A DNA stretch of 64,000 bases from Bradyrhizobium sp. 190 (GCF_023073415.1 NZ_JADPJL010000037.1:1-64000); one strand, 5' to 3'; numbered from the stretch's first letter, positions 17,978-27,186 are shown. Made by a program: numbers and translations. The notes: generated from the letters alone by a model not told the origin.

Positions 17978-19619
17978 AAACCCGCTCCTTGAATGGCTCG
18001 ACGCCCAGACGCTTCACCGTATCGACGAACAGTTCCTCGGGACGATCGCGCAGCGCGAGATAGGCTTCGACAATGTCTTCGATCACATCGGCAACTTCCG
18101 CGTAGGGAACGGCCGGGCCGATCAGTGCGCCCATCTGCGCGTTCTCGTCGGCGCGACCGCCGATCGTGATCTGGTAAAATTCCTCGCCGTTCTTCTCGAC
18201 GCCGAGAATGCCGATGTGGCCGACATGGTGATGGCCGCAGGCGTTGATGCAGCCGGAGATGTTGATGTGCAGACGGCCGATCATCTCGGCGGTGTCATGA
18301 TTAGCGAAGCGCCGGGTCAGTTCCTGCGCGATCGGGATCGAGCGCGCATTGGCCAGCGAGCAGTAATCCAGCCCCGGGCAGGCGATGATGTCGGTGACCA
18401 GGTTGACGTTCGGGGTGGCGAGCCCGATCCGGTCGAGCGCCTTCCATAGCTGCGGCAGGTCGCGCTTGGCGACATGCGGCAGCACCAAGTTCTGCTCGTG
18501 GCCGACGCGGATTTCGCCGAAGGAGTACTTGTCGGCGAGATCGGCGACCGCATCCATCTGGTCTGCGGTGGCATCGCCGGGCGGGCCGCCCACCGGCTTC
18601 AATGACAGCGTCACGATCGAATAGCCCTGCACCTTGTGCGGGGCCACAGAGTTCTTGCGCCAGCGCTCGAACAACGGATCATGCGCGGCCTGCTTCAGCT
18701 CGTCCGGCATGTGCGGCAGCTTCTCATAGACCGGATAGGAGAAGCGCGAACGCACTTCCTCGATGACGGAATGGTCGAGCGTCAGGGCGCTGTGGCCCAT
18801 CTGCTTCCATTCCTCATCGACCTCCTTGGCGAACTTCTCGATGCCGAGCTCATGCACCAGAATCTTGATGCGCGCCTTGTAGATGTTGTCGCGGCGGCCG
18901 TACTGGTTGTAGACCCGCAGGATCGCCTCGACGTAGCTCAGGATATCGCGGCCGTGCACGAACGGCTTGATGGTCTTGGCGATGAACGGCGTGCGGCCGA
19001 GACCGCCGCCGACCAGCACTTCGAAGCCGGTCTCGCCGTCGGCGTTCTTGTGCAGGCGCAGGCCGATGTCGTGGACCTTGATCGCGGCGCGGTCGTGCTC
19101 GGACGCGGTGATCGCGATCTTGAACTTGCGCGGCAGGAACGAGAATTCCGGATGCAGCGTGGTGTGCTGGCGCAGGATTTCCGACCAGATGCGGGGATCC
19201 TCGACCTCGCCCGGCGCGACGCCGGCCCACTGGTCCGAGGTGACGTTGCGCATGTTGTTGCCGGAGGTCTGCATCGCATGGATGCCGACCTCGGCGAGAT
19301 CGGCGAGCGCATCGGGCAGCTCGGAGAGCTTGATCCAGTTGTACTGGATGTTCTGCCGCGTGGTGAAGTGGCCGTAGCCGCGATCGTAGCGGCGAGCGAC
19401 GCGGGCCAGCGCCCGAAGCTGCCTGGAAGACAGCGTGCCGTAGGGGATCGCGACGCGGAACATGTAGGCGTGCAGTTGGAGGTAGACGCCATTCTGCAGC
19501 CGCAGCATCTTGAATTCGTCCTCGGTGAGTTCGCCGGAGAGCCGGCGCTTCACCTGATCGCGGAATTCGGAGACGCGTTCGTTGATCAGCGTGCGATCGA
19601 GTTCGTCATATGCGTACAT
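17964..19619 (-). CDS. cysI: Sulfite (nitrite/sulfite) reductase hemoprotein CysI
   Basis: 551 residues. Two ferredoxin-like halves; Cys414, Cys420, Cys457 and Cys461 (CPGLDYC and GCINACGHH) bind the [4Fe-4S]-siroheme centre. RYDRGYGHFTTRQN and TSGNNMRNVTSD are siroheme-contacting blocks. It reduces sulfite to sulfide. No CysJ flavoprotein is encoded in the window, so ferredoxin or another donor is likely. It is 25 bases after the DUF2849 gene; siroheme comes from cysG in the same operon. Confidence 0.95.
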   Translation of the reverse strand: MYAYDELDRTLINERVSEFRDQVKRRLSGELTEDEFKMLRLQNGVYLQLHAYMFRVAIPYGTLSSRQLRALARVARRYDRGYGHFTTRQNIQYNWIKLSELPDALADLAEVGIHAMQTSGNNMRNVTSDQWAGVAPGEVEDPRIWSEILRQHTTLHPEFSFLPRKFKIAITASEHDRAAIKVHDIGLRLHKNADGETGFEVLVGGGLGRTPFIAKTIKPFVHGRDILSYVEAILRVYNQYGRRDNIYKARIKILVHELGIEKFAKEVDEEWKQMGHSALTLDHSVIEEVRSRFSYPVYEKLPHMPDELKQAAHDPLFERWRKNSVAPHKVQGYSIVTLSLKPVGGPPGDATADQMDAVADLADKYSFGEIRVGHEQNLVLPHVAKRDLPQLWKALDRIGLATPNVNLVTDIIACPGLDYCSLANARSIPIAQELTRRFANHDTAEMIGRLHINISGCINACGHHHVGHIGILGVEKNGEEFYQITIGGRADENAQMGALIGPAVPYAEVADVIEDIVEAYLALRDRPEELFVDTVKRLGVEPFKERVYATR

Positions 19620-19644
19620 GAATGATCAGCCTTGATAGGTCGTA

Positions 19645-19956
19645 TTAGGCCGGAAGCAGGTCGATGGTGAGGCCCTTCGAGCGGATGCGTTCGCGCAAGT
19701 TGCCGGGTTTGATCTCCCCGCCGTCCTTGAGTTCTACCGGCGCGATATAGGCGCCGACCGCGACGACGTCATCGGCGTTGGCCTCATTGAGCAGCGCCCG
19801 CGCCTCATCGGAGGTGCGCACGATTGCGGCGTCCGACAAGCTTGCCGACCAACCCTGCTGCGCGGTGCGATAGATCACGATGCCATCCGAGGTGCGGTTG
19901 GCGGTCACCATCGAGGGACCCGTGATCTTGATTTTTTGTTGAAGCGGAGAGGTCAT
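19645..19956 (-). CDS. DUF2849 protein of sulfite-reduction operon
   Basis: 103 residues, start at the ATG at 19956, which overlaps the cysG stop as ATGA. The sequence (TANRTSDGIVIYRTAQQGW, then AVGAYIAPVELKDGGEIKPG) matches DUF2849, a small alphaproteobacterial family found next to cysI. No known biochemical role. A longer frame upstream overlaps cysG and is a shadow. Its fixed place between the siroheme synthase and sulfite reductase suggests a job in cofactor delivery or electron transfer. Confidence 0.92.
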   Translation of the reverse strand: MTSPLQQKIKITGPSMVTANRTSDGIVIYRTAQQGWSASLSDAAIVRTSDEARALLNEANADDVVAVGAYIAPVELKDGGEIKPGNLRERIRSKGLTIDLLPA

Positions 19957-21389
19957 TCGGCAGCATCCAGCAGTTTGGTGATGACTTGATTGAGGTTCGA
20001 CTGGCGCCACGGCGCGGAATGCGCGACGACGTCGCCGATGATGAGGATGGCGGGACCGCCATCGATTTTTTCGACCAGCGCGGGAAGGTTTTCGAGCGTG
20101 CCGACCACGGCCTGCGCATCCGGCCGCGTCACCCGCGCGAATATGCCGACGGGGGTTTTCGGCGATCGTCCGGCAGCGAGCAATCCCGCGCGCACCGACG
20201 GCGCCGCGGTCATGCCCATGTAGACCACGATAGTCATCTTCTTGTCGGTCAGCACCGACCAATCGACCGTCTCGGCGTCCCTGGCCTTGTGCGCAGTCAG
20301 GAAGGTGATGCGCAGCGCCTCGTGACGATAGGTCAGCGGCGCCTCGAATTGCGCGGCAGCACCAAGCCCTGCGGTAATGCCCGGCACCACCGAATAGGCG
20401 ACGCCTGCGGCGCGCAGCACTTCGATTTCCTCGCCGCCACGGCCGAAGATGAAGGGATCGCCGCCCTTCAGCCGCACCGCGCGCTGTCCGGCCTTTGCAG
20501 CATCAATCAGCAATTTGTTGATCGCATCCTGGCCGATGCCGGGCTTGCCGACACGGCGGCCGACCGGAATGCGCGAGGCATCGCGACGGATGCGATCGAG
20601 AACTTCCGGCGAGACCAGTTCATCGTAGAAAACGACGTCGGCATCCTGCAGCGCGCGTAGCGCCTTGATGGTGAGCAGATCCGGATCGCCCGGACCAGCG
20701 CCGACCAGCGTCACCCGGCCCTCGGCCTTGCCGTCCTTGCTCGCGCCAGCGAAGGCGGAGGGGTCGGCGATTTCGTTCAGCGCTTTTTCAGCCTCGTCCT
20801 TGCGGCCGGCGAGAACAAGCGCGCCGATCGGGCCATCGATCACGCGCTCCCAGAAGCGGCGGCGCAACGGGAATTCGGGAATGCGCGCATGCATCGCTTT
20901 GCGAAAGCTGCCGATGAAGGCGGCGAGATCGCCGATGCGCGCCGGCAGCACCGCCTCGATGCGCTCGCGGATGCGGCGCGCGACCACCGGCGATGTGCCA
21001 CCGGTGCCGACGGCAACGACCACGTCGCCGCGATCGACGATCGCGGGAAAGATGAAAGTGGAATGCGCGAGGTCGTCCATCACATTGACGGGCAGCCCGA
21101 CCGCCTTTGCGCGCGCCGACATCGCAACGCCGATGTCGCCGGCGCCGGCGCAGAGAATTGCGATCACCCCCGAGAGGTCGGCTGCGAGCGGATCGCCCGA
21201 AGCCTGTTCAATCCGCGCTGCGTCCGTAGCGTCGAGGCCGGCCAGATCATGATTGCCATCGGTGGCATACCAGCGGACTCCTGCGCCCGCGGAAACCAGC
21301 AAGCGCAATTTTGCGCGCACGAGCTCACCCGCTCCAACGAGCAACACCTTGCCGCTTTGCAAATCCAGGAACACAGGCAGATAGCGCAT
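19953..21389 (-). CDS. cysG: Siroheme synthase CysG
   Basis: 478 residues, the trifunctional layout: N-terminal precorrin-2 dehydrogenase/ferrochelatase (VLLVGAGELVRAKLRLL and VVVAVGTGGTSPVVARRIR), a linker, and a C-terminal uroporphyrinogen-III methyltransferase (VTLVGAGPGDPDLLTIKAL, VVFYDELVSPEVL, RLKGGDPFIFGRGGEE). It makes siroheme for CysI. It is the first gene of the leftward sulfur operon and starts opposite cysD across an AT-rich gap. ATG start with GCGAGTATCTG upstream; no strong ribosome site. Confidence 0.95.
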   Translation of the reverse strand: MRYLPVFLDLQSGKVLLVGAGELVRAKLRLLVSAGAGVRWYATDGNHDLAGLDATDAARIEQASGDPLAADLSGVIAILCAGAGDIGVAMSARAKAVGLPVNVMDDLAHSTFIFPAIVDRGDVVVAVGTGGTSPVVARRIRERIEAVLPARIGDLAAFIGSFRKAMHARIPEFPLRRRFWERVIDGPIGALVLAGRKDEAEKALNEIADPSAFAGASKDGKAEGRVTLVGAGPGDPDLLTIKALRALQDADVVFYDELVSPEVLDRIRRDASRIPVGRRVGKPGIGQDAINKLLIDAAKAGQRAVRLKGGDPFIFGRGGEEIEVLRAAGVAYSVVPGITAGLGAAAQFEAPLTYRHEALRITFLTAHKARDAETVDWSVLTDKKMTIVVYMGMTAAPSVRAGLLAAGRSPKTPVGIFARVTRPDAQAVVGTLENLPALVEKIDGGPAILIIGDVVAHSAPWRQSNLNQVITKLLDAAE

Positions 21390-21533
21390 CAGATACTCGC
21401 TTTCCCCAACTTGGGGCTTGACTGAAATTATTTTCTATTTATCTCTCGATCAAGGGCTACAAAGAGAAAATTATTTCTTCTCTATTGCAGCGCAACTTTA
21501 GAATTTTTCCACTCCGAAGTCCAAGGCCAAGAG
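21390..21533. promoter_or_regulatory. Divergent cysG/cysD regulatory region with inverted repeat
   Basis: This 144-base gap is far more AT-rich than its surroundings. It holds two 13-base arms, GAAATTATTTTCT (21424-21436) and AGAAAATTATTTC (21465-21477), which are reverse complements with one mismatch and are centred 41 bases apart. This is a likely operator plus promoters for both directions. A LysR-type regulator such as CysB is a candidate; no regulator gene is in the window. Confidence 0.5.
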
Positions 21534-22439
21534 ATGCATCTTCTCGACAATGAATCCGCCGGACACGGGTCGCGGCCCGGAGCCTTCACCAAAGCATCAT
21601 CCGTGCCGAAAATTTTGGCCAACGGACAGCTGCCGCCACCCTCCATGGACCACCTCGACGAGCTCGAGGCGCAGAGCATCTACATTCTGCGCGAGGCGTT
21701 CGCGCGGCTGAAGAAGCTCGCGCTGCTGTGGTCGCTGGGGAAAGATTCCAACGTGATGATCTGGCTGGCACGCAAGGCCTTCTTCGGCCGCGTGCCGTTT
21801 CCGGCGCTGCACGTCGACACCGGCAAGAAATTTCCCGAGATGTATGCGTTCCGCGATCGCTTCGGCAAGGAATGGGATCTCGATCTCAAGATCGAGCCCT
21901 GCCCGCCGATCGACGGCGTCGATCCGACCCTGCCGCCGGCCGCGCGCTCTGCCGCCCGCAAGACCGAGGGACTGAAGTGGGCGCTAACCAAGTATGGTTT
22001 CGACGGCTTGATCGCCGGCATTCGCCGCGATGAGGAAGCTACCCGCGCCAAGGAGCGCGTGTTCTCGCCGCGCGGGCTCGAAGGCGGCTGGGATGTGCGC
22101 GATCAGCCCCCGGAATTCTGGGACCAGTTCAACGCTTCGCCGCCACTCGGCGCGCATTTGCGCATCCATCCGATCCTGCATTGGACCGAGGCCGACATCT
22201 GGGCCTACACCAAGCGCGAGAACATTCCGATCATCCCGCTCTATCTCTCGAAGGACGGCAAGCGTTATCGCTCACTGGGCGATCAGGACATCACCAATCC
22301 GGTGGCGTCGACCGCCTCGAGCATCGATGAAATCCTGACCGAACTCGACGGCACCAAGGTGCCGGAGCGCGCCGGCCGCGCGCTGGATCACGAGACCGAA
22401 GACGCTTTCGAGCGGCTGCGTGTCGCCGGCTATCTCTGA
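21534..22439 (+). CDS. cysD: Sulfate adenylyltransferase subunit 2 (CysD)
   Basis: 301 residues of the PP-loop ATP pyrophosphatase fold; the loop reads LLWSLGKDSNVMIW. HVDTGKKFPEMYAFRDRF and ILHWTEADIWAYTKRENIPIIPLY are CysD blocks, and the C-terminal ERAGRALDHE segment is conserved. With CysN it makes APS from sulfate and ATP. The N-terminal 37 residues before MDHLDELEAQS are longer than in many CysD proteins, so an inner start is possible. It is followed by cysNC after 12 bases. Confidence 0.93.
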   Translation: MHLLDNESAGHGSRPGAFTKASSVPKILANGQLPPPSMDHLDELEAQSIYILREAFARLKKLALLWSLGKDSNVMIWLARKAFFGRVPFPALHVDTGKKFPEMYAFRDRFGKEWDLDLKIEPCPPIDGVDPTLPPAARSAARKTEGLKWALTKYGFDGLIAGIRRDEEATRAKERVFSPRGLEGGWDVRDQPPEFWDQFNASPPLGAHLRIHPILHWTEADIWAYTKRENIPIIPLYLSKDGKRYRSLGDQDITNPVASTASSIDEILTELDGTKVPERAGRALDHETEDAFERLRVAGYL

Positions 22440-22451
22440 CGGACATTTGGT

Positions 22452-24380
22452 GTGAGCGTCGCTATGAACATGATCCTTCCCGCCAGCGTTTCGGCCACGC
22501 CGAACGGTACCACCCGCCCGCAGGTCCGCATCGTCATCGTCGGCCATGTCGATCACGGCAAGTCCACGCTGGTCGGCCGCCTGCTGCACGAGACCGGCAG
22601 CCTGCCCGAAGGCAAGCTGGAGATGCTCAAAGCCGTCAGCGCGCGGCGTGGCATGCCGTTCGAATGGTCGTTCCTGCTCGATGCGTTGCAAACCGAGCGC
22701 GACCAGGGCATCACCATCGACACCACGCAAATCCGCTTCCGCACCCGCTCGCGCGACGTCGTGCTGATCGACGCGCCCGGCCACGCCGAATTCCTGCGCA
22801 ACATGATCACGGGTGCCTCGCAGGCCGATGGCGCGGTGCTCATCATCGATGCGCTGGAAGGCGTGCGCGACCAGACCAGGCGGCACGGCTATCTGCTGCA
22901 TCTGCTCGGCATCAAGCAGGTCGCGATCGTCGTCAACAAGATGGACCGCGTTGATTTCAGCGCTGACAGATTCAAGGCGATCAGCGACGAGATTTCCGCG
23001 CATCTGATCGGCCTCGGCGTGACGCCCACGGCGGTGATTCCGATTTCCGCGCGCGACGGCGACGGCGTTGCCGAACAGACGCCGCGGATCGGCTGGTACC
23101 AGGGGCCGACGGTGGTCGAGGCGCTCGACGCGCTCGAACCGGCGCGGCCGCTGGAGCAACTGGCGCTGCGCCTTCCGGTGCAGGCGATCTACAAGTTCGA
23201 CGACCGCCGCATCGTTGCAGGCCGCATCGAGTCCGGCAGCTTGAGCACCGGTGACGAGATCGTCATCATGCCCGCCGGCAAGATCGCGAAGATCAAAACC
23301 GTCGAGAGCTGGCCAGTGACGCCGCTGAAGGGCAGTCACGGTGCCGGGCGCTCGGTCGGTATCACGCTGGACCGTGAATTGTTCATCGAACGCGGCGATG
23401 TCATCGCCCATGTGGGCGCGACCCCGCGCGATACGCGGCGAATTCGGGCGCGGATCTTCTGGCTGCACGACAAGCCCCTGTCGAAGGGCGATCAGATCCT
23501 GATCCGCCTCGGCACGCGGGAAAGCCGCGCCAGTGTGGTCGCGATCGAGAAGGCCGTTGATCCCGGCGAACTCTCCAACGAGGAGACCAAGGCGATCGCG
23601 CGCAATCATGTCGGCGAAATCGATATCTCGCTGGCACAGCCGATCGCGGCCGACCCCTATCAGGAAAATCCGCGCACCGGACGGCTGGTGATCGAGGTCA
23701 ACGGCCGCATCGCCGGCGGTGGTCTCGTGCTGTCGGTCGATGCCGGACAGCGCGCCGTCCCGATCGACATCGTACCGGTCGAATCCGCATTGCGTCCTGA
23801 AGAACGCTCGGCGCGCTATCGCCACAACGGCGCGGTGATCTGGCTGACCGGCTTGCCGGGCTCCGGCAAATCGACGCTGGCACGCGCGCTGGAGCGCCGG
23901 CTGTTTTCGCGCGGCGGTTCGCCGATCCTGCTCGACGGCGACACCTTGCGCGCCGGCCTCAACGGCGATCTCGGTTTCTCCGCGCACGACCGCACCGAAA
24001 ATATCCGGCGACTCGCCGAAGTCGCGACCCATCTGGCGCGCAATGGACATATCGCCGTTGTTGCCGCGGTGTCGCCGTCCGCGGAAGATCGCGCCGCCGC
24101 GCGCCGCATCGCCGACAATTCGTTCCGCGAAATCTATGTCGCGACGCCTGCGGAAGTCTGCGAGAGCCGCGATCCCAAGGGCCATTACGCCAAGGCGCGC
24201 GCCGGCACGCTGCAGGCGTTCACCGGGATCGGCAACGATTACCAGCCGCCGGCCCGGGCGGAGCTGAGCATCGACACCTCGGCCAAGACGGTTTCGGATG
24301 CGACCGACGAGATCGAGCGGATGCTGGCGGAGAGCGGCATTCTGTTCGACGAGCTGGTGGATCTGGCGGCCAATATCTAG
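22452..24380 (+). CDS. cysN: Bifunctional sulfate adenylyltransferase subunit 1/APS kinase (CysNC)
   Basis: 642 residues, a fusion seen also as NodQ in rhizobia. The N-terminal GTPase has GHVDHGKST, DAPGH and NKMD motifs and drives APS synthesis with CysD. From about residue 450 there is an APS kinase domain with P-loop GLPGSGKSTLARALE and LDGDTLRAGLNGDLGF. The kinase makes PAPS, which the APS-type CysH does not need, so PAPS may serve sulfotransferases. GTG start. An intrinsic terminator follows. Confidence 0.95.
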   Translation: MSVAMNMILPASVSATPNGTTRPQVRIVIVGHVDHGKSTLVGRLLHETGSLPEGKLEMLKAVSARRGMPFEWSFLLDALQTERDQGITIDTTQIRFRTRSRDVVLIDAPGHAEFLRNMITGASQADGAVLIIDALEGVRDQTRRHGYLLHLLGIKQVAIVVNKMDRVDFSADRFKAISDEISAHLIGLGVTPTAVIPISARDGDGVAEQTPRIGWYQGPTVVEALDALEPARPLEQLALRLPVQAIYKFDDRRIVAGRIESGSLSTGDEIVIMPAGKIAKIKTVESWPVTPLKGSHGAGRSVGITLDRELFIERGDVIAHVGATPRDTRRIRARIFWLHDKPLSKGDQILIRLGTRESRASVVAIEKAVDPGELSNEETKAIARNHVGEIDISLAQPIAADPYQENPRTGRLVIEVNGRIAGGGLVLSVDAGQRAVPIDIVPVESALRPEERSARYRHNGAVIWLTGLPGSGKSTLARALERRLFSRGGSPILLDGDTLRAGLNGDLGFSAHDRTENIRRLAEVATHLARNGHIAVVAAVSPSAEDRAAARRIADNSFREIYVATPAEVCESRDPKGHYAKARAGTLQAFTGIGNDYQPPARAELSIDTSAKTVSDATDEIERMLAESGILFDELVDLAANI

Positions 24381-24418
24381 GCTTTTTGGGGCCTTCTCAT
24401 CGACCCGGCTTTAGGGCT

Positions 24419-24445
24419 AAAAGGGCGGCCGACGCTGCCCTTTTT
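24419..24445 (+). terminator. Intrinsic terminator after cysNC
   Basis: AAAAGGGC (24419-24426) pairs with GCCCTTTT (24437-24444) and the U-run continues. It lies between the cysNC stop and the malate synthase start, and separates the sulfur operon from glcB. Confidence 0.75.
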
Positions 24446-24514
24446 GGTGCGTTTTTTGCTGCTTTTCGCCAGAAAACAGCCTTTCAACGCCAATTTCTAC
24501 CGAGAAAGCCCATC

Positions 24515-26677
24515 ATGAATCGTGTCGATGCCCACGGATTGAAGATCGCCCCTGTCCTGTTCGATTTCATCGCCAAGGAGGCGGCCCCCAAAACCGGGAT
24601 TTCGCCCGATGCATTCTGGGCCGGTGTCGCCGCCATCATCCAAAAATTAGGACCGAAAAACCGCGAGCTGCTCGCCTTCCGCGATGCGCTGCAGGCCAAG
24701 ATCGACGGCTGGCATCGCGCCAACAAGGGCAAGCCGTTCGACATGAACGCGTATTCGGCCTTCCTCAAGGAGATCGGCTATCTCCTGCCGGAGCCGACCA
24801 CGCAGAAGGTTGAGACATCCAATGTCGACGAGGAAATCGGCAAGATCTGCGGACCGCAGCTCGTCGTTCCCCTGACCAACGCCCGCTACGCGCTGAACGC
24901 GGCGAATGCGCGCTGGGGCTCACTCTATGACGCCTTCTACGGCACCGACGCGATCCCGCACGATCCGAGCGAAAGCGGTAAGGGCTACAACAAGGCGCGC
25001 GGCGACAAGGTAATCGCCAAGGCCAAGGCCTTTCTCGACGCAGCCGTGCCGCTCGCGACCGGCAGCCACACCGACGTGACGTCCTATAGCGTCATCGCCG
25101 GCCAGCTCGCCGTGAAGCTCAAGAGCGGTAACGCCACCGCGCTGAAGACGGCGGCGCAGTTCGCGGGCTTCCAGGGCGATGCCGCTCAGCCTTCCGCGAT
25201 CCTGCTGGTCAACAACGGCATGCATGTCGAAGTGAAGATCGACCGCAGCCACGTCATCGGCAAGGACGATCCGGCCGGCGTCGCCGACATGATCCTGGAA
25301 TCGGCGGTCTCCACCATTCTCGACATGGAAGACTCGGTCGCCGCTGTCGATGCCGAAGACAAGGTGCTGGTCTATCGCAACACGCTCGGCCTGATGGACG
25401 GCACGCTCTCGGCCGATTTCGACAAGGGCGGCAAGACCCTTAAGCGCTCTCTCAATCCCGACCGCGTCTACAAGACGCCCGACGGCAAGCAACTCACGCT
25501 GCACGGCCGCAGCCTGCTGTTGATGCGCAACGTCGGCCATCACATGTTCACCGACGCCGTGCTCGACGAGAAGGGCGAGGAGATTCCGGAAGGCCTGCTT
25601 GACGCCGCCGTCGCCGGCCTGCTCGCGATTCACGACCTCAAGGGTTCGTCAAAGACCAAGAACAGCCGCACCGGCTCGGTCTACATCGTCAAGCCGAAGA
25701 TGCACGGCCCCGACGAGGTCACACTAACTTGCGAATTATTTGCTGAAGTCGAGAAGCTGCTCGGCCTGCCCGAGAACACCATGAAGGTCGGCATCATGGA
25801 CGAGGAGCGTCGCACCACGGTCAACCTCAAGGCCTGCATCCAGAACGCGTCGAAGCGCATCTGCTTCATCAATACCGGCTTCCTCGACCGCACCGGGGAC
25901 GAAATCCATACCTCGATAGAAGCGGGGCCGATGATCCGCAAGAACGACATGAAGGCGCAGCCCTGGATCAAGTCGTATGAGGACTGGAACGTCGACATGG
26001 GCCTGATCGACGGCCTGCCCGGCCATGCCCAGATCGGCAAGGGCATGTGGGCCGCGCCCGACAAGATGGCTGACATGCTGACCCAGAAGCTCGGCCATCC
26101 GCAGGCCGGCGCGACCACCGCGTGGGTGCCGTCGCCGACCGCCGCCACGCTGCACGCGCTGCATTATCACCAGGTCAATGTTCAGGCCCGCCAGCAGGAG
26201 CTCGCCAAGGGCGGCCAGCGCGCAAAACTTTCCGACATCCTCACCATTCCGGTGTCGCAGTCGAACTGGGCGCCGGACGATGTGAAGCAGGAGATCGACA
26301 ACAACTGCCAGGGCATCCTCGGCTATGTCGTGCGCTGGATCGACCAGGGCGTCGGCTGCTCCAAGGTGCCCGACATCCATGACGTCGGCTTGATGGAAGA
26401 CCGTGCGACGTTGCGCATCTCCAGTCAGCATCTGGCGAACTGGCTGGCGCATGGCGTCGTCAGCAAGGACCAGGTGATGGAATCCTTGAAGCGCATGGCG
26501 GTCGTGGTCGACAAGCAGAATGCCGGCGACCCGCTCTACAAGCCGATGGCGCCTTCGTTCGACGGTGTCGCTTTCCAGGCCGCCTGCGACCTCGTCTTCA
26601 AGGGCCGCGAGCAGCCGAACGGCTACACCGAGTACATTCTCACTGCGCGCCGCAGGGAAGCGAAGGCCGCTGTGTAA
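24515..26677 (+). CDS. glcB: Malate synthase G
   Basis: 720 residues, the length of the G isoform. It condenses glyoxylate with acetyl-CoA to malate in the glyoxylate cycle. Clear blocks: ATILDMEDSVAAVD, the DEERRTTVNLKACI run, FINTGFLDRTGDEIHTS, MLTQKLGHPQAGATTAWVPSPTAATLHALHYH and ILGYVVRWIDQGVGCSKVPDI (in sequence order). Start at the ATG reading MNRVDAHGLKI; the upstream open frame has no homology-like features. It is a single-gene unit here with no isocitrate lyase nearby. Confidence 0.96.
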   Translation: MNRVDAHGLKIAPVLFDFIAKEAAPKTGISPDAFWAGVAAIIQKLGPKNRELLAFRDALQAKIDGWHRANKGKPFDMNAYSAFLKEIGYLLPEPTTQKVETSNVDEEIGKICGPQLVVPLTNARYALNAANARWGSLYDAFYGTDAIPHDPSESGKGYNKARGDKVIAKAKAFLDAAVPLATGSHTDVTSYSVIAGQLAVKLKSGNATALKTAAQFAGFQGDAAQPSAILLVNNGMHVEVKIDRSHVIGKDDPAGVADMILESAVSTILDMEDSVAAVDAEDKVLVYRNTLGLMDGTLSADFDKGGKTLKRSLNPDRVYKTPDGKQLTLHGRSLLLMRNVGHHMFTDAVLDEKGEEIPEGLLDAAVAGLLAIHDLKGSSKTKNSRTGSVYIVKPKMHGPDEVTLTCELFAEVEKLLGLPENTMKVGIMDEERRTTVNLKACIQNASKRICFINTGFLDRTGDEIHTSIEAGPMIRKNDMKAQPWIKSYEDWNVDMGLIDGLPGHAQIGKGMWAAPDKMADMLTQKLGHPQAGATTAWVPSPTAATLHALHYHQVNVQARQQELAKGGQRAKLSDILTIPVSQSNWAPDDVKQEIDNNCQGILGYVVRWIDQGVGCSKVPDIHDVGLMEDRATLRISSQHLANWLAHGVVSKDQVMESLKRMAVVVDKQNAGDPLYKPMAPSFDGVAFQAACDLVFKGREQPNGYTEYILTARRREAKAAV

Positions 26678-26707
26678 CCCGCGGTCACGATGCCGCATCG
26701 ATCGCGA

Positions 26708-26732
26708 GGAACACCTGAGCTTCTTACCCGTT
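26708..26732 (+). promoter_or_regulatory. EcfG-type promoter, perfect
   Basis: GGAAC (26708-26712), 16 bases, CGTT (26729-26732). The start of the CsbD gene follows 32 bases after the -10. This matches the alphaproteobacterial general stress consensus exactly. Confidence 0.75.
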
Positions 26733-26763
26733 GATTGTCATCCCAACCGCGAAGGAGATGGCG

Positions 26764-26964
26764 ATGGACTGGAACAGGGTCGAAGGCAATTGGAAACAGT
26801 TCAAGGGCTCTGCCAAGGAGAAGTGGGGCAAGCTCACCGATGACGATCTCGACGTGATCGAGGGCCGCCGCGAACAGCTCGAAGGCAAGCTGCAGCAGCG
26901 CTACGGCTTTGCCAAGGACCAGATCCGCAAGGACGTGGACGACTGGTTCGGGACGTTGAAATAG
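26764..26964 (+). CDS. CsbD family stress protein
   Basis: 66 residues: MDWNRVEGNWKQFKGSAKEKWGKLTDDDLD... with the CsbD pattern of W-x-Q-x-K-G and KWGKLTDDDL, then GKLQQRYG and a final DDWFGTLK. Small soluble helical protein, induced by stress in many bacteria; molecular role unknown. AAGGAG seven to eight bases upstream of the ATG supports this start over the longer frame. A perfect EcfG promoter precedes it and a strong terminator follows. Confidence 0.95.
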   Translation: MDWNRVEGNWKQFKGSAKEKWGKLTDDDLDVIEGRREQLEGKLQQRYGFAKDQIRKDVDDWFGTLK

Positions 26965-26983
26965 GCTCGCGCTTCCGAGCATG

Positions 26984-27013
26984 AAAAGCCCCGGCAGATG
27001 CCGGGGCTTTTTT
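26984..27013. terminator. Intrinsic terminator, bidirectional
   Basis: AAAAGCCCCGGC (26984-26995) pairs with GCCGGGGCTTTT (27000-27011), loop AGAT. The T-run continues on the plus strand and four T's follow on the minus strand. It sits between the converging CsbD and small membrane protein genes and can end both. Confidence 0.9.
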
Positions 27014-27030
27014 GCTTTGGCAGGTCGGCG

Positions 27031-27186
27031 CTAGATGACGGCGATGTATTTCAACAGCGAGATCACGCCGAGAATGATCACGACGACGCGGGCAATCTGC
27101 TTGGCGCGGCCATCGAGCGGCAGCAGGTTGATGAGATAGAGAACGAGAATAACGACCAGGAACGTGATGAGTACACTGACGAGCAT
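27031..27186 (-). CDS. 51-residue membrane protein, Thivi_2564-like
   Basis: Start at the ATG at 27186 with GGGGGA upstream; two hydrophobic helices (VSVLITFLVVILVLYLINLL and VVVIILGVISLLKYIAV) around a short basic loop GRAKQIAR. The arrangement, including LINLLPLDGRAKQI, resembles the Thivi_2564 family of small inner-membrane proteins. Function unknown. Its promoter is a perfect EcfG match, so it is probably part of the general stress response. The 37-codon longer frame has no support. Confidence 0.8.
   Translation of the reverse strand: MLVSVLITFLVVILVLYLINLLPLDGRAKQIARVVVIILGVISLLKYIAVI

Noticed and set aside
22272..24185. 637-codon minus-strand open frame opposite cysNC
   Set aside because: Antisense shadow of a clear enzyme gene; composition is low in normal structural motifs and no ribosome site is present.
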